NCBI RefSeq assembly: GCF_019753045.1
Contig: NZ_JAIELN010000018.1
Coordinates: forward strand, 1-38,527
DNA length: 38,527 nucleotides
Origin: Hyphomicrobium sp.
GTDB lineage: Bacteria; Pseudomonadota; Alphaproteobacteria; Rhizobiales; Hyphomicrobiaceae
Direction of reading: 5' to 3'
Below the pieces are notes generated by a model that was given only the letters and a program-made list of their open reading frames with translations, ran no database searches and had not been told where the DNA came from. A program made the position numbers and the translations under genes. Positions 24,771 through 33,658 of this stretch are shown one piece after another; position 1 is the first letter of the stretch, and each line of letters begins with the position of its first letter.

Positions 24771-26204
24771 ATGATTTTGCGCCACACTGTGATCTATATC
24801 GGCTCGCGAGTGTTTGCCGCTGCACTCAACTTGCTTTCGGTCGCACTCTTCGCGCGTCTCGCAGGCCCTGAGACGTTCGGAGCTTATCTTCTCTATCTCG
24901 CCTCGGCGTACATCATCTACGGGTTCGCCATCCAATGGCTGCGGATGTCGTTTTTTGCCGTCTATACGGCGGACCATTCGCTTTCGATTGTCGGCACGTT
25001 CATTCGTACGATGTCTGTTTTCGTGGGACTGGTCGTCGTCGTAGCGGGCATAACTGTTTGGGCCGGTATCTTCAGCCGCGATGTGGTGGTTGGCACCGTC
25101 TTGCCGACGGTCGGCCTCGCGGTATTCGAGACGTTCTTTGAGATCGCACGTGCGCGTCTGAAGGTAGAGCTTGTTGGGGTCGCCGTGCTCCTTCGGGCGC
25201 TTTTCGTTCCGATCGCCGGGGCGGTTGCATTCGCGTTAACGGGAACTGCGACTGGCCTTGCAGCGGGCGTTGCGCTTGCTCACGTTTTGGCGGCGGCGCC
25301 GTTGATCCGCGAGGGTTGGCCGGCGGTCAGAGAGAAGTTTTCAGCCGGGATTGCGCGTCAATATTTGAAGTACGGCTCGCCGCTGATCCTGGCTTTCGGC
25401 ATCAACGCCGCCGGACAAAGCGGCGATCGATTGCTTCTCGCGAAGTTCGAAAGCGTCGGGGCGGTTGGTCCCTATGGGGCTGTCAGCGATCTCATCAAGC
25501 AAAGCCTTGTTGTGGTATCCGAGGCGGTCGCCGGATCTTACATGCCGCACGCCAAACGCGCCGCGAGCGATGGCGATAGTGCGCGAACGAGGCTTATTCT
25601 AACGGAGGCTTTCCGCGCATATTCGTTCATAACGGCCTTCGGGTCGGCGTTCATTTTGTGCTTTGCGCCCGACTTGATTCATGTGCTTTTCGGCGAGGCT
25701 TACGCGAAGGCGGCCGCGTCGTTGGTTCCGCTTTTTACGTTGGCAACGGCCCTTTACGTTTTTCGGGCGTTCTACTTCGGTCAGGCGATCTACTTCCTGG
25801 AGAGTTCATCGGCCGAACTCTACGTATCGACCGCGACTGTGCTTGCGGGAGCTGCAACTGCGCTTCTGCTCATTCCACCTTATGGTGCGGGCGGCGCGGC
25901 TTGGGCCATGCTGGCGGCTCAGGGTGCGGGTTGTCTCGTTGCTGCGCTCGCGGCGCGACGGTGGCAAGCCATGCCGCTTCCCATTCTCGATCTTTGCGGA
26001 ATAATCGGCATTGCAGCAGCATCGGCTTTTCTGGCTGATATTGCTGGTCTGCTGCCATTGGGACATGTGTTGATATTGGCGATTAAGCTCGTCGCGCTCG
26101 GCCTTGGGGCGTGCCTCGTGATCAAAGTGTACGATATCTTCGGTATCGGCGTGTGGATGCGGCAACTCACACGCCGCAAGTTGGCCGCTCCACGATTGGT
26201 CTAA
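24771..26204 (+). CDS. Wzx-type polysaccharide flippase
   Basis: A 477-residue integral membrane protein with about 12-14 helices. The start IYIGSRVFAAALNLLSVALFARLAGPETFGAY is the common N-terminus of the polysaccharide transporter (PST) branch of the MOP superfamily, and GINAAGQSGDRLLLAKFESVGAVGPYG begins the second half. It should flip undecaprenyl-linked repeat units across the inner membrane for the Wzy-type polymerase at 21280. The ATG at 24771 follows TAAGG. It is divergent from the GT4 gene at 23444 and convergent with the one at 26218. Confidence 0.9.
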   Translation: MILRHTVIYIGSRVFAAALNLLSVALFARLAGPETFGAYLLYLASAYIIYGFAIQWLRMSFFAVYTADHSLSIVGTFIRTMSVFVGLVVVVAGITVWAGIFSRDVVVGTVLPTVGLAVFETFFEIARARLKVELVGVAVLLRALFVPIAGAVAFALTGTATGLAAGVALAHVLAAAPLIREGWPAVREKFSAGIARQYLKYGSPLILAFGINAAGQSGDRLLLAKFESVGAVGPYGAVSDLIKQSLVVVSEAVAGSYMPHAKRAASDGDSARTRLILTEAFRAYSFITAFGSAFILCFAPDLIHVLFGEAYAKAAASLVPLFTLATALYVFRAFYFGQAIYFLESSSAELYVSTATVLAGAATALLLIPPYGAGGAAWAMLAAQGAGCLVAALAARRWQAMPLPILDLCGIIGIAAASAFLADIAGLLPLGHVLILAIKLVALGLGACLVIKVYDIFGIGVWMRQLTRRKLAAPRLV

Positions 26205-26217
26205 GAACTGCGCGGTG

Positions 26218-27396
26218 TTATTCGGCTGCGACGACCAGTTCATTATAGGCGGCGAGCATCCGGCCGCGTGAATATTTGGCCCGAATTGCCTGAGCGAACT
26301 TATCGAGATCGACGCTTGTTTGTGTGTGCGGGCGTTGGTCTGCGATCGCTTCGGCGAATGCCAGAGTGTCATCGGGGTGAACGAAGCTTACAGGTTCGCC
26401 TCCGCCGACGGAGAGGACTTCGCGCAAGACCGGAAGGTCAGCGGCAACGATCGCTACACCCGCCATGGCTGCTTCCACAGCTGCGAGCCCGAACGTTTCC
26501 CATTTGGACGGAAACACGAACACGTCGACGGCGCCGAGAAGATCTCCGAGCGCTTCCCGAGAGACAATTCCCAAGAAGTGGATTCGATCTGCAACTCCAA
26601 GTGAGCGTGCCAGGTCGCGAAGGTCGTTCTCGTTCGGTCCGCCACCCGCAAGGATAAGCCGGGCGTCAGTCACATGAGGCAGGGCGCGAATGATCTGATG
26701 CTGGCCCTTCTGATCGCAAAGTCTGCCGGCGTTCAGAAGCAGCAGGCCATCGTCCGGAACGGCATATCGCGGCAAGACTTCGGCGCGGGGGTGACGGGCT
26801 TTTGGTGCGTCAAGGCCGTGATCGATTCTGCGCAGGTTTCTGCGGTAACGCCGTGGATAGTGACGGAAGGCGTGCTCGGTTGCGGCGGAGTTCGCAATGT
26901 TGACGCTGTAGAGCCCTGCCGACCCCATGGCTGCATCAAGCAATCGTACTGCGGGGTGAATTTCGTCCGGCATCGCCGTTTGGTGCACGATGCGCCGTTT
27001 GCAGCCGACGAGGGCGCCAATGAACCCGACGATGACAGATGCCGTCGATTGATAGGCGATGAGCGTGTCGGGCCTTGTCCTCGCGATTTTTAGGATCGCG
27101 CCTGCAACGCCGCGCAGCTTCTGAGCGGTGGTGGCGCTGATGCCGGGGTAAATGAAGCGTGTCTCGACGCGGGCGCCGTTGTGCTGAAGGCCATCGGAGA
27201 TCATCTGGGCAAGCGCTTCGACGCCGCCGCCCTCATTGCTGTGAACCAATTGCAATACGGAGGTGCCGCTTCGGCCGAGATGTGCCGCGCCCTCGTCAGG
27301 CAAGGCCGCGCCGGCCGTCGCGAGGCGCGCGTTGGTTAACAAAGTCTTTCGCGATGCCTCAAACTGGAACTTGGCTTGCAACGTTGATGCTCCCAC
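26218..27396 (-). CDS. GT4-family glycosyltransferase
   Basis: A GT-B glycosyltransferase of about 390 residues. VLQLVHSNEGGGVEALAQMI is the N-terminal acceptor loop; LLLLNAGRLCDQKGQHQII, ARLILAGGGPNENDL and the EX7E motif WETFGLAAVEAAMAGVAIV form the donor domain. No ATG is in frame near the expected N-terminus. Candidates are GTG 27396, TTG 27381 (with GGGAG eight bases upstream) and TTG 27453; GTG 27396 is reported but the choice is uncertain. It is divergent from the FAD-enzyme gene and convergent with the flippase gene. Confidence 0.85.
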   Translation of the reverse strand: MGASTLQAKFQFEASRKTLLTNARLATAGAALPDEGAAHLGRSGTSVLQLVHSNEGGGVEALAQMISDGLQHNGARVETRFIYPGISATTAQKLRGVAGAILKIARTRPDTLIAYQSTASVIVGFIGALVGCKRRIVHQTAMPDEIHPAVRLLDAAMGSAGLYSVNIANSAATEHAFRHYPRRYRRNLRRIDHGLDAPKARHPRAEVLPRYAVPDDGLLLLNAGRLCDQKGQHQIIRALPHVTDARLILAGGGPNENDLRDLARSLGVADRIHFLGIVSREALGDLLGAVDVFVFPSKWETFGLAAVEAAMAGVAIVAADLPVLREVLSVGGGEPVSFVHPDDTLAFAEAIADQRPHTQTSVDLDKFAQAIRAKYSRGRMLAAYNELVVAAE

Positions 27397-27741
27397 TCTG
27401 GCCGGCAATTCTTTTCGGCTCGATTGGGCAGGCCGTTGCAAACCAGCAGCCAATTGGGGTGCGTTGGGCCGGGCTACTTCGTCGACTCTGGATCATTCGA
27501 GAGGGGGAGGTGCGCAGCCGCCACAGGCGAGGCCGCGAAAGCCAGTTGGCGCTATCTTTGCTTTGGGTAACGAGCCTTCGCGACACCCCATCGGAGCTTC
27601 GTGCAACCCCTCGTGACCTTCCAATCATCATCCGAATCCTCTCGGGAGGCCGGCCATATTGACCGGTTTTCGGAGTCCCGCGTTCCGATTTGGAACGGTG
27701 TTCAATATGAAACGACACCTCCAGACTTAGGGGACAGCTAA
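27397..27741. promoter_or_regulatory. Divergent intergenic region with two interleaved inverted repeats
   Basis: This region contains the start region of the leftward GT4 gene and the control region of the rightward FAD enzyme. Close to the latter are CGTTCC-N5-GGAACG (27681-27697) and an outer pair, CATATTGA (27655-27662) with TCAATATG (27702-27709). The GTG of the FAD gene follows 32 bases after the outer arm. They are candidate operators or a structured 5' UTR. Confidence 0.35.
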
Positions 27742-28947
27742 GTGCCGACGAACGAGATCGCGGCTGCGCAAGACCTTGCGAGCGGAGGCGAACATCCCGT
27801 CTCCGATGTCACGATCATCGGTGGGGGCGCCGCCGGTTCGATGGCTGCGATCGTGCTGGCACGGCGGGGAATTTCCGTCACGCTTGTCGACATGCGTGCC
27901 AAACATCCTCCGGAATTTCGCTGCGAGAAAATTGTCGACGACCAACTCGATCTCATCGAAGAACTTCAGCTTCTCGACTTCCTGAGGCCGGTATCGACGC
28001 GCGTGGACCAGATGCTGGTCGTGCGGTCCGGCAGCATTCAGGAGTTGCGTACAACGACCGAATACGGCTTCAACTATCAGGACTTCATCAATTCATTGCG
28101 GAGAGGCGTTCCCGGACGCGTGCGGTTCGTCAACGAGCGCGTTGTGAAGATCCGCAACGGCGAAGAGACACAGACCGTCGAACTCGCCAACGGCGAAACG
28201 CTGTCAACGCGTCTCGTCGTGTTGGCAACCGGGCTCTCGCAGGCGCTACGTCAAAACCTCGGAATGACGCTCGATACTGTCCATCATCACTCGCTCTGCG
28301 TCGGCTTTTCGCTCAGGCCGGGTGAAGGTCAAAAATTCAATTTTTCGGCGCTGACGTATTACAGCGAGCGTCTTGAAAGCGGCATCGCCTACATCACGCT
28401 GTTTCCGATGGGCGACGTGATGCGCGCCAATCTCTTCACCTACCACGGTCATCAGGATCCGTTTGTCGCCGCGATCAGAAACGATCCGGTTTCGGCGCTT
28501 TACGGCGCCATGCCCGGGCTCGAGAAATTTCTCAGATCGTTCGAGAGGACCGATGCGGTTCGGATCAGAATGATAGATCTCGATCGCGTGGCGAACCACC
28601 GGCAGCACGGCGTCGTCTTGATCGGCGATGCGTTTCAGACGTCATGTCCCGCGACCGGCACTGGATTGACCCGGTGCATGAATGATGTCGCGCGATTGTC
28701 GGAGCACATTGACGATTGGCTTGCGACGCCCGGCATGAGCCGGGGTAAACTTGCGTCATTCTACGACGATCCCCGGAAGACATCGGTCGATGAAAAGGCT
28801 GCCTATGCGGCGCATTATGCGCGCAGATTTGCGACCGACCGCAGCCTGAGCTGGGATCTCCGGCGGATCAAGACGGTTCTCAGATCTCGCTTCAACATCA
28901 TGGAAGCTTCCGTCGCTGAGCGATTGAGCCTGCTGTCGGCATCCTGA
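27742..28947 (+). CDS. FAD-dependent oxidoreductase / monooxygenase-like protein
   Basis: A 401-residue flavoprotein of the PHBH/geranylgeranyl-reductase fold. The N-terminal Rossmann motif is IIGGGAAGSMAA (GxGxxG at 27-32); VVLATGLS and the FAD-ribityl GDAFQTSCPATGTG follow. It keeps ERLESGIAY and YHHHSLCVGF-type strands of the substrate domain, but no substrate can be named; hydroxylation, halogenation or saturation of a lipid or sugar are options. The GTG start has GGGGA upstream. The position between a glycosyltransferase and an acyltransferase suggests modification of the polysaccharide or its lipid carrier. Confidence 0.85.
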   Translation: MPTNEIAAAQDLASGGEHPVSDVTIIGGGAAGSMAAIVLARRGISVTLVDMRAKHPPEFRCEKIVDDQLDLIEELQLLDFLRPVSTRVDQMLVVRSGSIQELRTTTEYGFNYQDFINSLRRGVPGRVRFVNERVVKIRNGEETQTVELANGETLSTRLVVLATGLSQALRQNLGMTLDTVHHHSLCVGFSLRPGEGQKFNFSALTYYSERLESGIAYITLFPMGDVMRANLFTYHGHQDPFVAAIRNDPVSALYGAMPGLEKFLRSFERTDAVRIRMIDLDRVANHRQHGVVLIGDAFQTSCPATGTGLTRCMNDVARLSEHIDDWLATPGMSRGKLASFYDDPRKTSVDEKAAYAAHYARRFATDRSLSWDLRRIKTVLRSRFNIMEASVAERLSLLSAS

Positions 28948-28969
28948 TCGAATAGCGTCGCGCCCGGTG

Positions 28970-30109
28970 CTACGATGCGAGGCGCGGGAGCCTATCGGCA
29001 ATCGAGCGTGCGAGTGCCATCAGTTTGGGCTTCCGCGAAATGTAGGCGATAGCTTTTCTGCGTGCGATGAACGGCGTGCCGCGCAAACTCAGCGGGGTTG
29101 TCAATTCCGCCATAGGCACGGGCAAAACGCCAAATTCGTCCTTATATCGGTGAGCGCCCACCGACAGATCAAAGGTACGGCAGCCTTCGGCATGAAGCGT
29201 TTCGAGGGCCTGATGTATGATCATCTTGCCCAATCCGAGCGGCCGCCAAATAGGGTCTTGCGACTGGCTCATGCGTATTAGCGTGGTGTGATCGTTATTT
29301 TTGAGAGCAAAGAATGTCGCGACGATTTCGGCGTCGGCCGCGAGTACGAACATGACTGCGTGTCCAGTCACGAGGCCGCGCAAAAGCTGACGGCGATAGA
29401 ACTCTTGGTAGACCGGCTCATTGAACACATGCTTGGCGCCCCGGGCGGCCAAGCGCGAGGTTTGTTGTTCCTGGAGTACTTGGAGGGCTTTCACCGCCTC
29501 ATCGCTGTTCGTGATGCGCCGCAGCCGTCCTCCGTTTTCGTTGGCGAACTTGGTCGTGCGGCGGCGTAGTTCCCGGCGTGCAGATTTGCTGAGTGTCGAC
29601 AGGTATTCGTCCCAATTGTCGCCGAGCGATACGATATGGCCGCTCAGATCACTGCTTTCGATGCCGGAAAGCGTGGTCATGGGGTTCACATTCGAGCCGA
29701 GCGACACCGGCATCTTTTGCAGCGTCAGGACGTCCGCCGGCGGAAGCGCTCGCAGAATGGCCGGCCAAATCTCCCGGTCAAAGCCCTGAAAGTCATAGTC
29801 CGAGCGTGCGAGCGGTGCGTTGTAATCGGTAATCCATAAATCGGCGAATTCGATCCGTCTGATCCCGTTCTGAGAATGCCGCATGAGCGGGATCATCATG
29901 AGATCACGGCCGGAACTTCGCTCTACAACGCTGACGATGACAGGTTCGACGCCGGTTGGTGCGAAGGATTCGTACCAATTTCCGATCCAATGGGCCGTTT
30001 GAAAGGGCGATGCAAATGCGTGCCGCTCAAGCGCCTGCCAGCGATCGGAAACGGAACCCCATGTCGAAGCAATTTCGACCGAGACATTTGTATTGATGGA
30101 AGCAGTCAA
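28970..30109 (-). CDS. CelD/BcsL-type GNAT acyltransferase
   Basis: A 379-residue protein of the CelD/BcsL (FemAB-like double GNAT) family. FASPFQTAHWIGNWYESFAP is the conserved N-terminal element; RELRRRTTKFANENGGRLRR and FFALKNNDHTTLIRMSQSQ with PLGLGKMIIHQALETLHAEG belong to the C-terminal GNAT domain. Homologues occur in exopolysaccharide and cellulose loci, where they are presumed to acylate sugars or amino groups. The first usable start is TTG 30109 with no clear ribosome-binding site; no ATG or GTG is in frame upstream before a stop. It is convergent with the FAD-enzyme gene (22 bases). Confidence 0.85.
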   Translation of the reverse strand: MTASINTNVSVEIASTWGSVSDRWQALERHAFASPFQTAHWIGNWYESFAPTGVEPVIVSVVERSSGRDLMMIPLMRHSQNGIRRIEFADLWITDYNAPLARSDYDFQGFDREIWPAILRALPPADVLTLQKMPVSLGSNVNPMTTLSGIESSDLSGHIVSLGDNWDEYLSTLSKSARRELRRRTTKFANENGGRLRRITNSDEAVKALQVLQEQQTSRLAARGAKHVFNEPVYQEFYRRQLLRGLVTGHAVMFVLAADAEIVATFFALKNNDHTTLIRMSQSQDPIWRPLGLGKMIIHQALETLHAEGCRTFDLSVGAHRYKDEFGVLPVPMAELTTPLSLRGTPFIARRKAIAYISRKPKLMALARSIADRLPRLAS

Positions 30110-30282
30110 TGGATAACCCGGGGCGAGGGGGATGCGACACGGCGAACCGTGCCTCCCGAACGTTGCACAATGGATGCCAGCCCGCTGTCTCGCAGAGAGA
30201 ATTCATGTCATGCAAAAACTAACGTTCTGCTAGCGGCTCGCTGGAGAGCGTCAGAATTTGCGAGCGTTGAGCCCGAGGCTCG

Positions 30283-30696
30283 TCATTTTGACGGCGATAC
30301 GGTGCTCGTGGCGCGCGTCGGGTTCAACTCGCTGTCGATGTCGACGGCTTTACATCCACCCGCGCGGAGCAATTCATTGACGCGGTCGGCGTCGCGGCGC
30401 AAGTCCGCCAATTTTGCGACCTTATCGGGATCAAGACTTTTCTGGCCTTGCAGATGCTGGATCCAACCAACGAGGTTGTCCGAGCCGAGTTCGAGCGAAC
30501 CCTGCAGCTGCTTCATTTTTGCGATATGCTGTCGGATGAATGCCGTCGGTTCGGCGCAAGGATCGCTGGATGATTGAACCGGCGTTTTGCGGTGCTTCGC
30601 CGAGCTTTCTCCGGGCAGCCCTATGAGGCCGTAAATCAACGCGGTGCCTGCAAGGGCGGCTAGGCGAAGACCGTTTGAGGGTGAGTATCTCGGCAT
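30283..30696 (-). CDS. Exported helical protein, function unknown
   Basis: 137 residues. A basic start and hydrophobic stretch (LRLAALAGTALIYGLIGLPG) form a signal peptide or anchor ending near SSAKHRK. The mature part is a single helical domain with two Cys (DPCAEPTAFIRQHIAKMKQ and RAGGCKAVDIDSEL), which could be joined by a disulphide, and a Ser/Thr tail. The ATG at 30696 is chosen because it begins the signal peptide; the longer frame to 30813 adds a basic non-signal segment. No family was recognised. Confidence 0.65.
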   Translation of the reverse strand: MPRYSPSNGLRLAALAGTALIYGLIGLPGESSAKHRKTPVQSSSDPCAEPTAFIRQHIAKMKQLQGSLELGSDNLVGWIQHLQGQKSLDPDKVAKLADLRRDADRVNELLRAGGCKAVDIDSELNPTRATSTVSPSK

Positions 30697-31186
30697 CAAA
30701 TTCCGCGTCTGAGCATTCGTCGTTGATCGAGTCGCGTTTCGTGAAAAGTAGCGCAGGCGGAATATTTGCGAAATGCGACGTTCGGGGATGTTTGAACGGC
30801 CGCTATCGATCACGGCAAATTAGACACGACAAATAGGACGGCCCGGTGGCGATCCATCGGCCGACGCGCGCAGAGGAGGTCTGCGAAGTTCGCGCGGCAC
30901 CTTATGGCGGTCAGCGGCATATCCGGAGTACCGGTCGCGGGCCCAAGCCACTGATTCTCATCAAAGAGATCTTATGCCCGGACACACAACCTTGGATCGG
31001 CGAATTCATACAGTTTCGAGATGCTCGGGCCGGTAACTCGGCTCGTTTGTGGTCTCGGCGCAATGCCGGGATCGAAAAAAGGTGGACGCCGTTCGATGCT
31101 GGGGGCCGAGCAACTAGCTTCCCGGAAATAGTTCCGATAAATTTCAGGAGCTCGGCGGGGGCGTGGGGCACGGGGGAAGTCGGAAC
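30697..31186. other. 490-base region without a recognised gene
   Basis: The region between the exported protein gene (leftward) and mlaA (rightward). Several short open frames are present but none has a good start signal or protein-like composition. A small inverted repeat, CGGAA-ATAG-TTCCG (31123-31136), lies 50 bases before the mlaA start. No terminator, tRNA or clear promoter was identified. It presumably holds both divergent promoters. Confidence 0.4.
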
Positions 31187-32179
31187 GTGAAGTTTCGTGC
31201 AATCTTCAATTTGACCGGCAGCATGATGGTCGCCGCAGGAATGTCCGCGTGCGCCGGTTCGCCGATGTCGCTGCCGCCTGCCCAATATCTCGCGTCTCCC
31301 GAAAAAGATGAAGAGCCGAAGGCGATTTCGGATCCGAACGAAGCCTTCAACCGCGCCGTCTTCGAGACCAATCAGAAATTCAATCATTCCATTCTCTATC
31401 CGGTCGCCAAAGCCTACAACGAGAACGTCCCTCAGGCGGTGCGCGATAGGGTCGACGCGTTCTCGACGAACCTTTCCGAACCGATGGTGTTCGCGAACAA
31501 CATTCTGCAGCTTCGTCCGAAGGCGGCGGCGACCACGCTTGGACGTTTCGCTTTGAATTCGACAATTGGTGTCGGCGGCCTGTTCGACGTTGCGGTGGCG
31601 CAAGGGCTCGACCACCAGTCAGGCGACTTCGGCCAGACCATGTTTGTCTGGGGTTATCGTGACAGCAGCTACTTGGTGCTGCCGATCGTCGGCCCGACAA
31701 ACGTCAGAGACGCTATGGGCAGCGGTATCGAGTTTGCGGCGCAGCTGGATTCGGGTGCACTTCTCCCTGCTTCGCTCATGTCGATGAAGAGCGTCGCGGA
31801 TTTCGTCGAGGACGTCCAACCCGTAACGAATGCCGTCGGCGTGGCGGGAAGTGTGTCGAGCCCCCTCACCAATCTCAGCAAAGCGCAGGATATGGAAACG
31901 CTCGAGGACAGTTCGCTCGACTTCTATACGATGCTCCGAAGCGTGACGGATCAGAAGCGTCAGGCAGAACTGCAGGAAGCATTGGATACGAGCGCTCTGA
32001 CGAGCACGCCGCCTCCGCCTGATCCCAATGCAATAGAGCCCGTGACCGTGCTCGTTTCATCGCCGACGATGCTGGAAGTCCGGCGAGTCGTCGATGCGTC
32101 CAAGCCCGCAAGTCCCGACACCGGGACAATGGTGATCATCGGGCCGCCGAAGCCGGCGGAAGCGCCGATTGCCCGGTGA
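31187..32179 (+). CDS. mlaA: MlaA/VacJ family outer-membrane lipoprotein
   Basis: A 330-residue lipoprotein. The GTG start (ribosome-binding GGGGAAG upstream) gives a signal peptide ending in the lipobox MSAC, with Cys22 lipidated. The mature domain shows MlaA hallmarks: DPNEAFNRAVFETNQKFN, RLGRFALNSTIGVGGLFDVA-type segment (residues about 115-140), HQSGDFGQTMFVWGY and YLVLPIVGPTNVRDA. MlaA removes misplaced phospholipid from the outer leaflet of the outer membrane and passes it to MlaC; the other Mla genes are not here. A 60-residue Pro-rich C-terminal extension (TPPPPDPNAIEPV) goes beyond E. coli MlaA. Confidence 0.92.
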   Translation: MKFRAIFNLTGSMMVAAGMSACAGSPMSLPPAQYLASPEKDEEPKAISDPNEAFNRAVFETNQKFNHSILYPVAKAYNENVPQAVRDRVDAFSTNLSEPMVFANNILQLRPKAAATTLGRFALNSTIGVGGLFDVAVAQGLDHQSGDFGQTMFVWGYRDSSYLVLPIVGPTNVRDAMGSGIEFAAQLDSGALLPASLMSMKSVADFVEDVQPVTNAVGVAGSVSSPLTNLSKAQDMETLEDSSLDFYTMLRSVTDQKRQAELQEALDTSALTSTPPPPDPNAIEPVTVLVSSPTMLEVRRVVDASKPASPDTGTMVIIGPPKPAEAPIAR

Positions 32180-32181
32180 TC

Positions 32182-32226
32182 GGAATCACAACACGTCATT
32201 CCCGTTGATGCATTCTCGTTGATGCA
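32182..32226 (+). promoter_or_regulatory. EcfG-like element and 10-base direct repeat upstream of the ATP-grasp operon
   Basis: GGAAT (32182-32186), 16 bases and CGTT (32203-32206) is one mismatch from the EcfG consensus. CGTTGATGCA occurs twice, at 32203-32212 and 32217-32226, so the repeats overlap the -10 and the expected start of transcription. The operon's first ATG is at 32395, implying a leader of about 180 bases if this promoter is used. Confidence 0.3.
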
Positions 32227-32394
32227 ATGGCGAATCGCGCCTGGCCGCGGGCGTTATTTGCCGCGCAGAGCCGCGCCGTCAGATTGGCACAAGGCCACGC
32301 ACAGAGATTGGACGCCAGGAATCGAGCTGCTTGCGCGACCGCTCCGGGCGTTCCCGCGCGAGGCCCGACATGAGCCTCCGTGGCAAGGTGCGAT

Positions 32395-33633
32395 ATGCTG
32401 AAAAGAGCAGCTGCTCAGGTCGACGACGTAAATGAGCAGTCGCTCATCATCGGCAAGGCGCCTCTGGTTCGTCATCTCTATGAAGGACGAGACATTACGC
32501 CGATCTGGAACGACCTGTTAGCGCGCGTCTCGGCCGATCCGAACGATGCCGCGGCGTTCCTCGATCTTTCGACGATTTTGTACACGTTGGGGCAGCCCGA
32601 CAAGGCGGTGCTGGCGCAGACTGCGGCGCTCGACATTCGCCGGTCTTTTCACATCCGGAATGGGCGAGGCACAGGGCCAAGAATTCTCGTTTTCGTGACG
32701 GCCGGCGACTTCATGGCGAACACGCCGATCGAGTTTCTTCTGGAGACCTCGGACGCGAACGTTCTGCTGCACTATGTCGATGCCGGAACGAGCGATCTCT
32801 CCGGCGTTCCCGATCATGATGTCGCGTTCGTCGCTATCGGCGAGTCTCCCGCCAATCGGCCTGTCCTTCAGAGGCTCGAACGGCTTCTGAGCGGGTGGGC
32901 AGGCCCTATCATGAACAATGCGCCTTTGCGGATCGTGGCGCTCACCCGGGATGGCGTCGCGGGAAGTTTCGTCGATGAGCCGTCGATCTTGGCGCCTACG
33001 ACGGTCGACGTTTCACGCGATACGCTCGAGAAAATTGCAGCGGGTCAGCTTCGGCTCGCCGGCATGGATTACCCGATCATCGTGCGGCCGGTCGGAACGC
33101 ACGCCGGCAAATCCATGGAAAAAATCACGAGCGAAGAAGAGCTCTGCCGCTATCTCGAAGCCCGATCGGAGGCTGAGTATTATATCGCGCCGTTCGTCGA
33201 CTACAGCGGGCCGGACGGCAAATTCCGGAAGCAGCGAATTGCATTCATCGACGGACGGGCATACGCGAGCCATCTCGCCGTATCCGATCATTGGATGGTG
33301 CACTACCTCAGTGCAGGCATGGCAAAATACGCGGATCGTCGCGCGGAAGAAGCGGCGTGGATGCGCGATTTCGACAGCGATTTCGCCGCTCGTCACGCGG
33401 TCGCGTTCGAAGCGCTGCATAAGCGGTTCGGCTTGGATTATTTCGCGATCGATTGCGCGGAACTTCCCGATGGACGGCTCCTGTTGTTCGAAGCCGACGT
33501 CGCCATGATCGTTCACTCGATGGATTCCGACGTTACGTTTCCCTACAAAAAGCTGGCGATGCGCAAATTGTTCGATGCGTTCGAAGATGCGCTGCAACGG
33601 CGTGTCCAACCCAAGATGATCAGCGCGGCATGA
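32395..33633 (+). CDS. ATP-grasp domain protein with TPR-like N-terminus
   Basis: A 412-residue soluble protein. Residues about 30-80 look like one or two TPR helices (WNDLLARVSADPNDAAAFL, TILYTLGQPDKAVLAQTAAL). The second half is an ATP-grasp fold: PIIVRPVGTHAGKSMEKI (nucleotide-binding strand and loop), YYIAPFVDYSGPDGKFRKQR, and the metal-binding end FAIDCAELPDGRLLLFEADV, where Glu-x-Asp replaces the usual Glu-x-Asn. Such enzymes ligate a carboxylate to an amine, thiol or peptide with ATP. The start at 32395 has AAGGTG upstream. It is the first gene of a three-gene operon with two PLP enzymes, 25 bases before the next. Confidence 0.75.
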   Translation: MLKRAAAQVDDVNEQSLIIGKAPLVRHLYEGRDITPIWNDLLARVSADPNDAAAFLDLSTILYTLGQPDKAVLAQTAALDIRRSFHIRNGRGTGPRILVFVTAGDFMANTPIEFLLETSDANVLLHYVDAGTSDLSGVPDHDVAFVAIGESPANRPVLQRLERLLSGWAGPIMNNAPLRIVALTRDGVAGSFVDEPSILAPTTVDVSRDTLEKIAAGQLRLAGMDYPIIVRPVGTHAGKSMEKITSEEELCRYLEARSEAEYYIAPFVDYSGPDGKFRKQRIAFIDGRAYASHLAVSDHWMVHYLSAGMAKYADRRAEEAAWMRDFDSDFAARHAVAFEALHKRFGLDYFAIDCAELPDGRLLLFEADVAMIVHSMDSDVTFPYKKLAMRKLFDAFEDALQRRVQPKMISAA

Positions 33634-33658
33634 GCGACATTCACTTTCGGAGATTTTG

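Noticed and set aside
30846-31190. 114-codon plus-strand frame before mlaA
   Set aside because: No ribosome-binding site, unordered composition, no family resemblance, and it overlaps the mlaA start.
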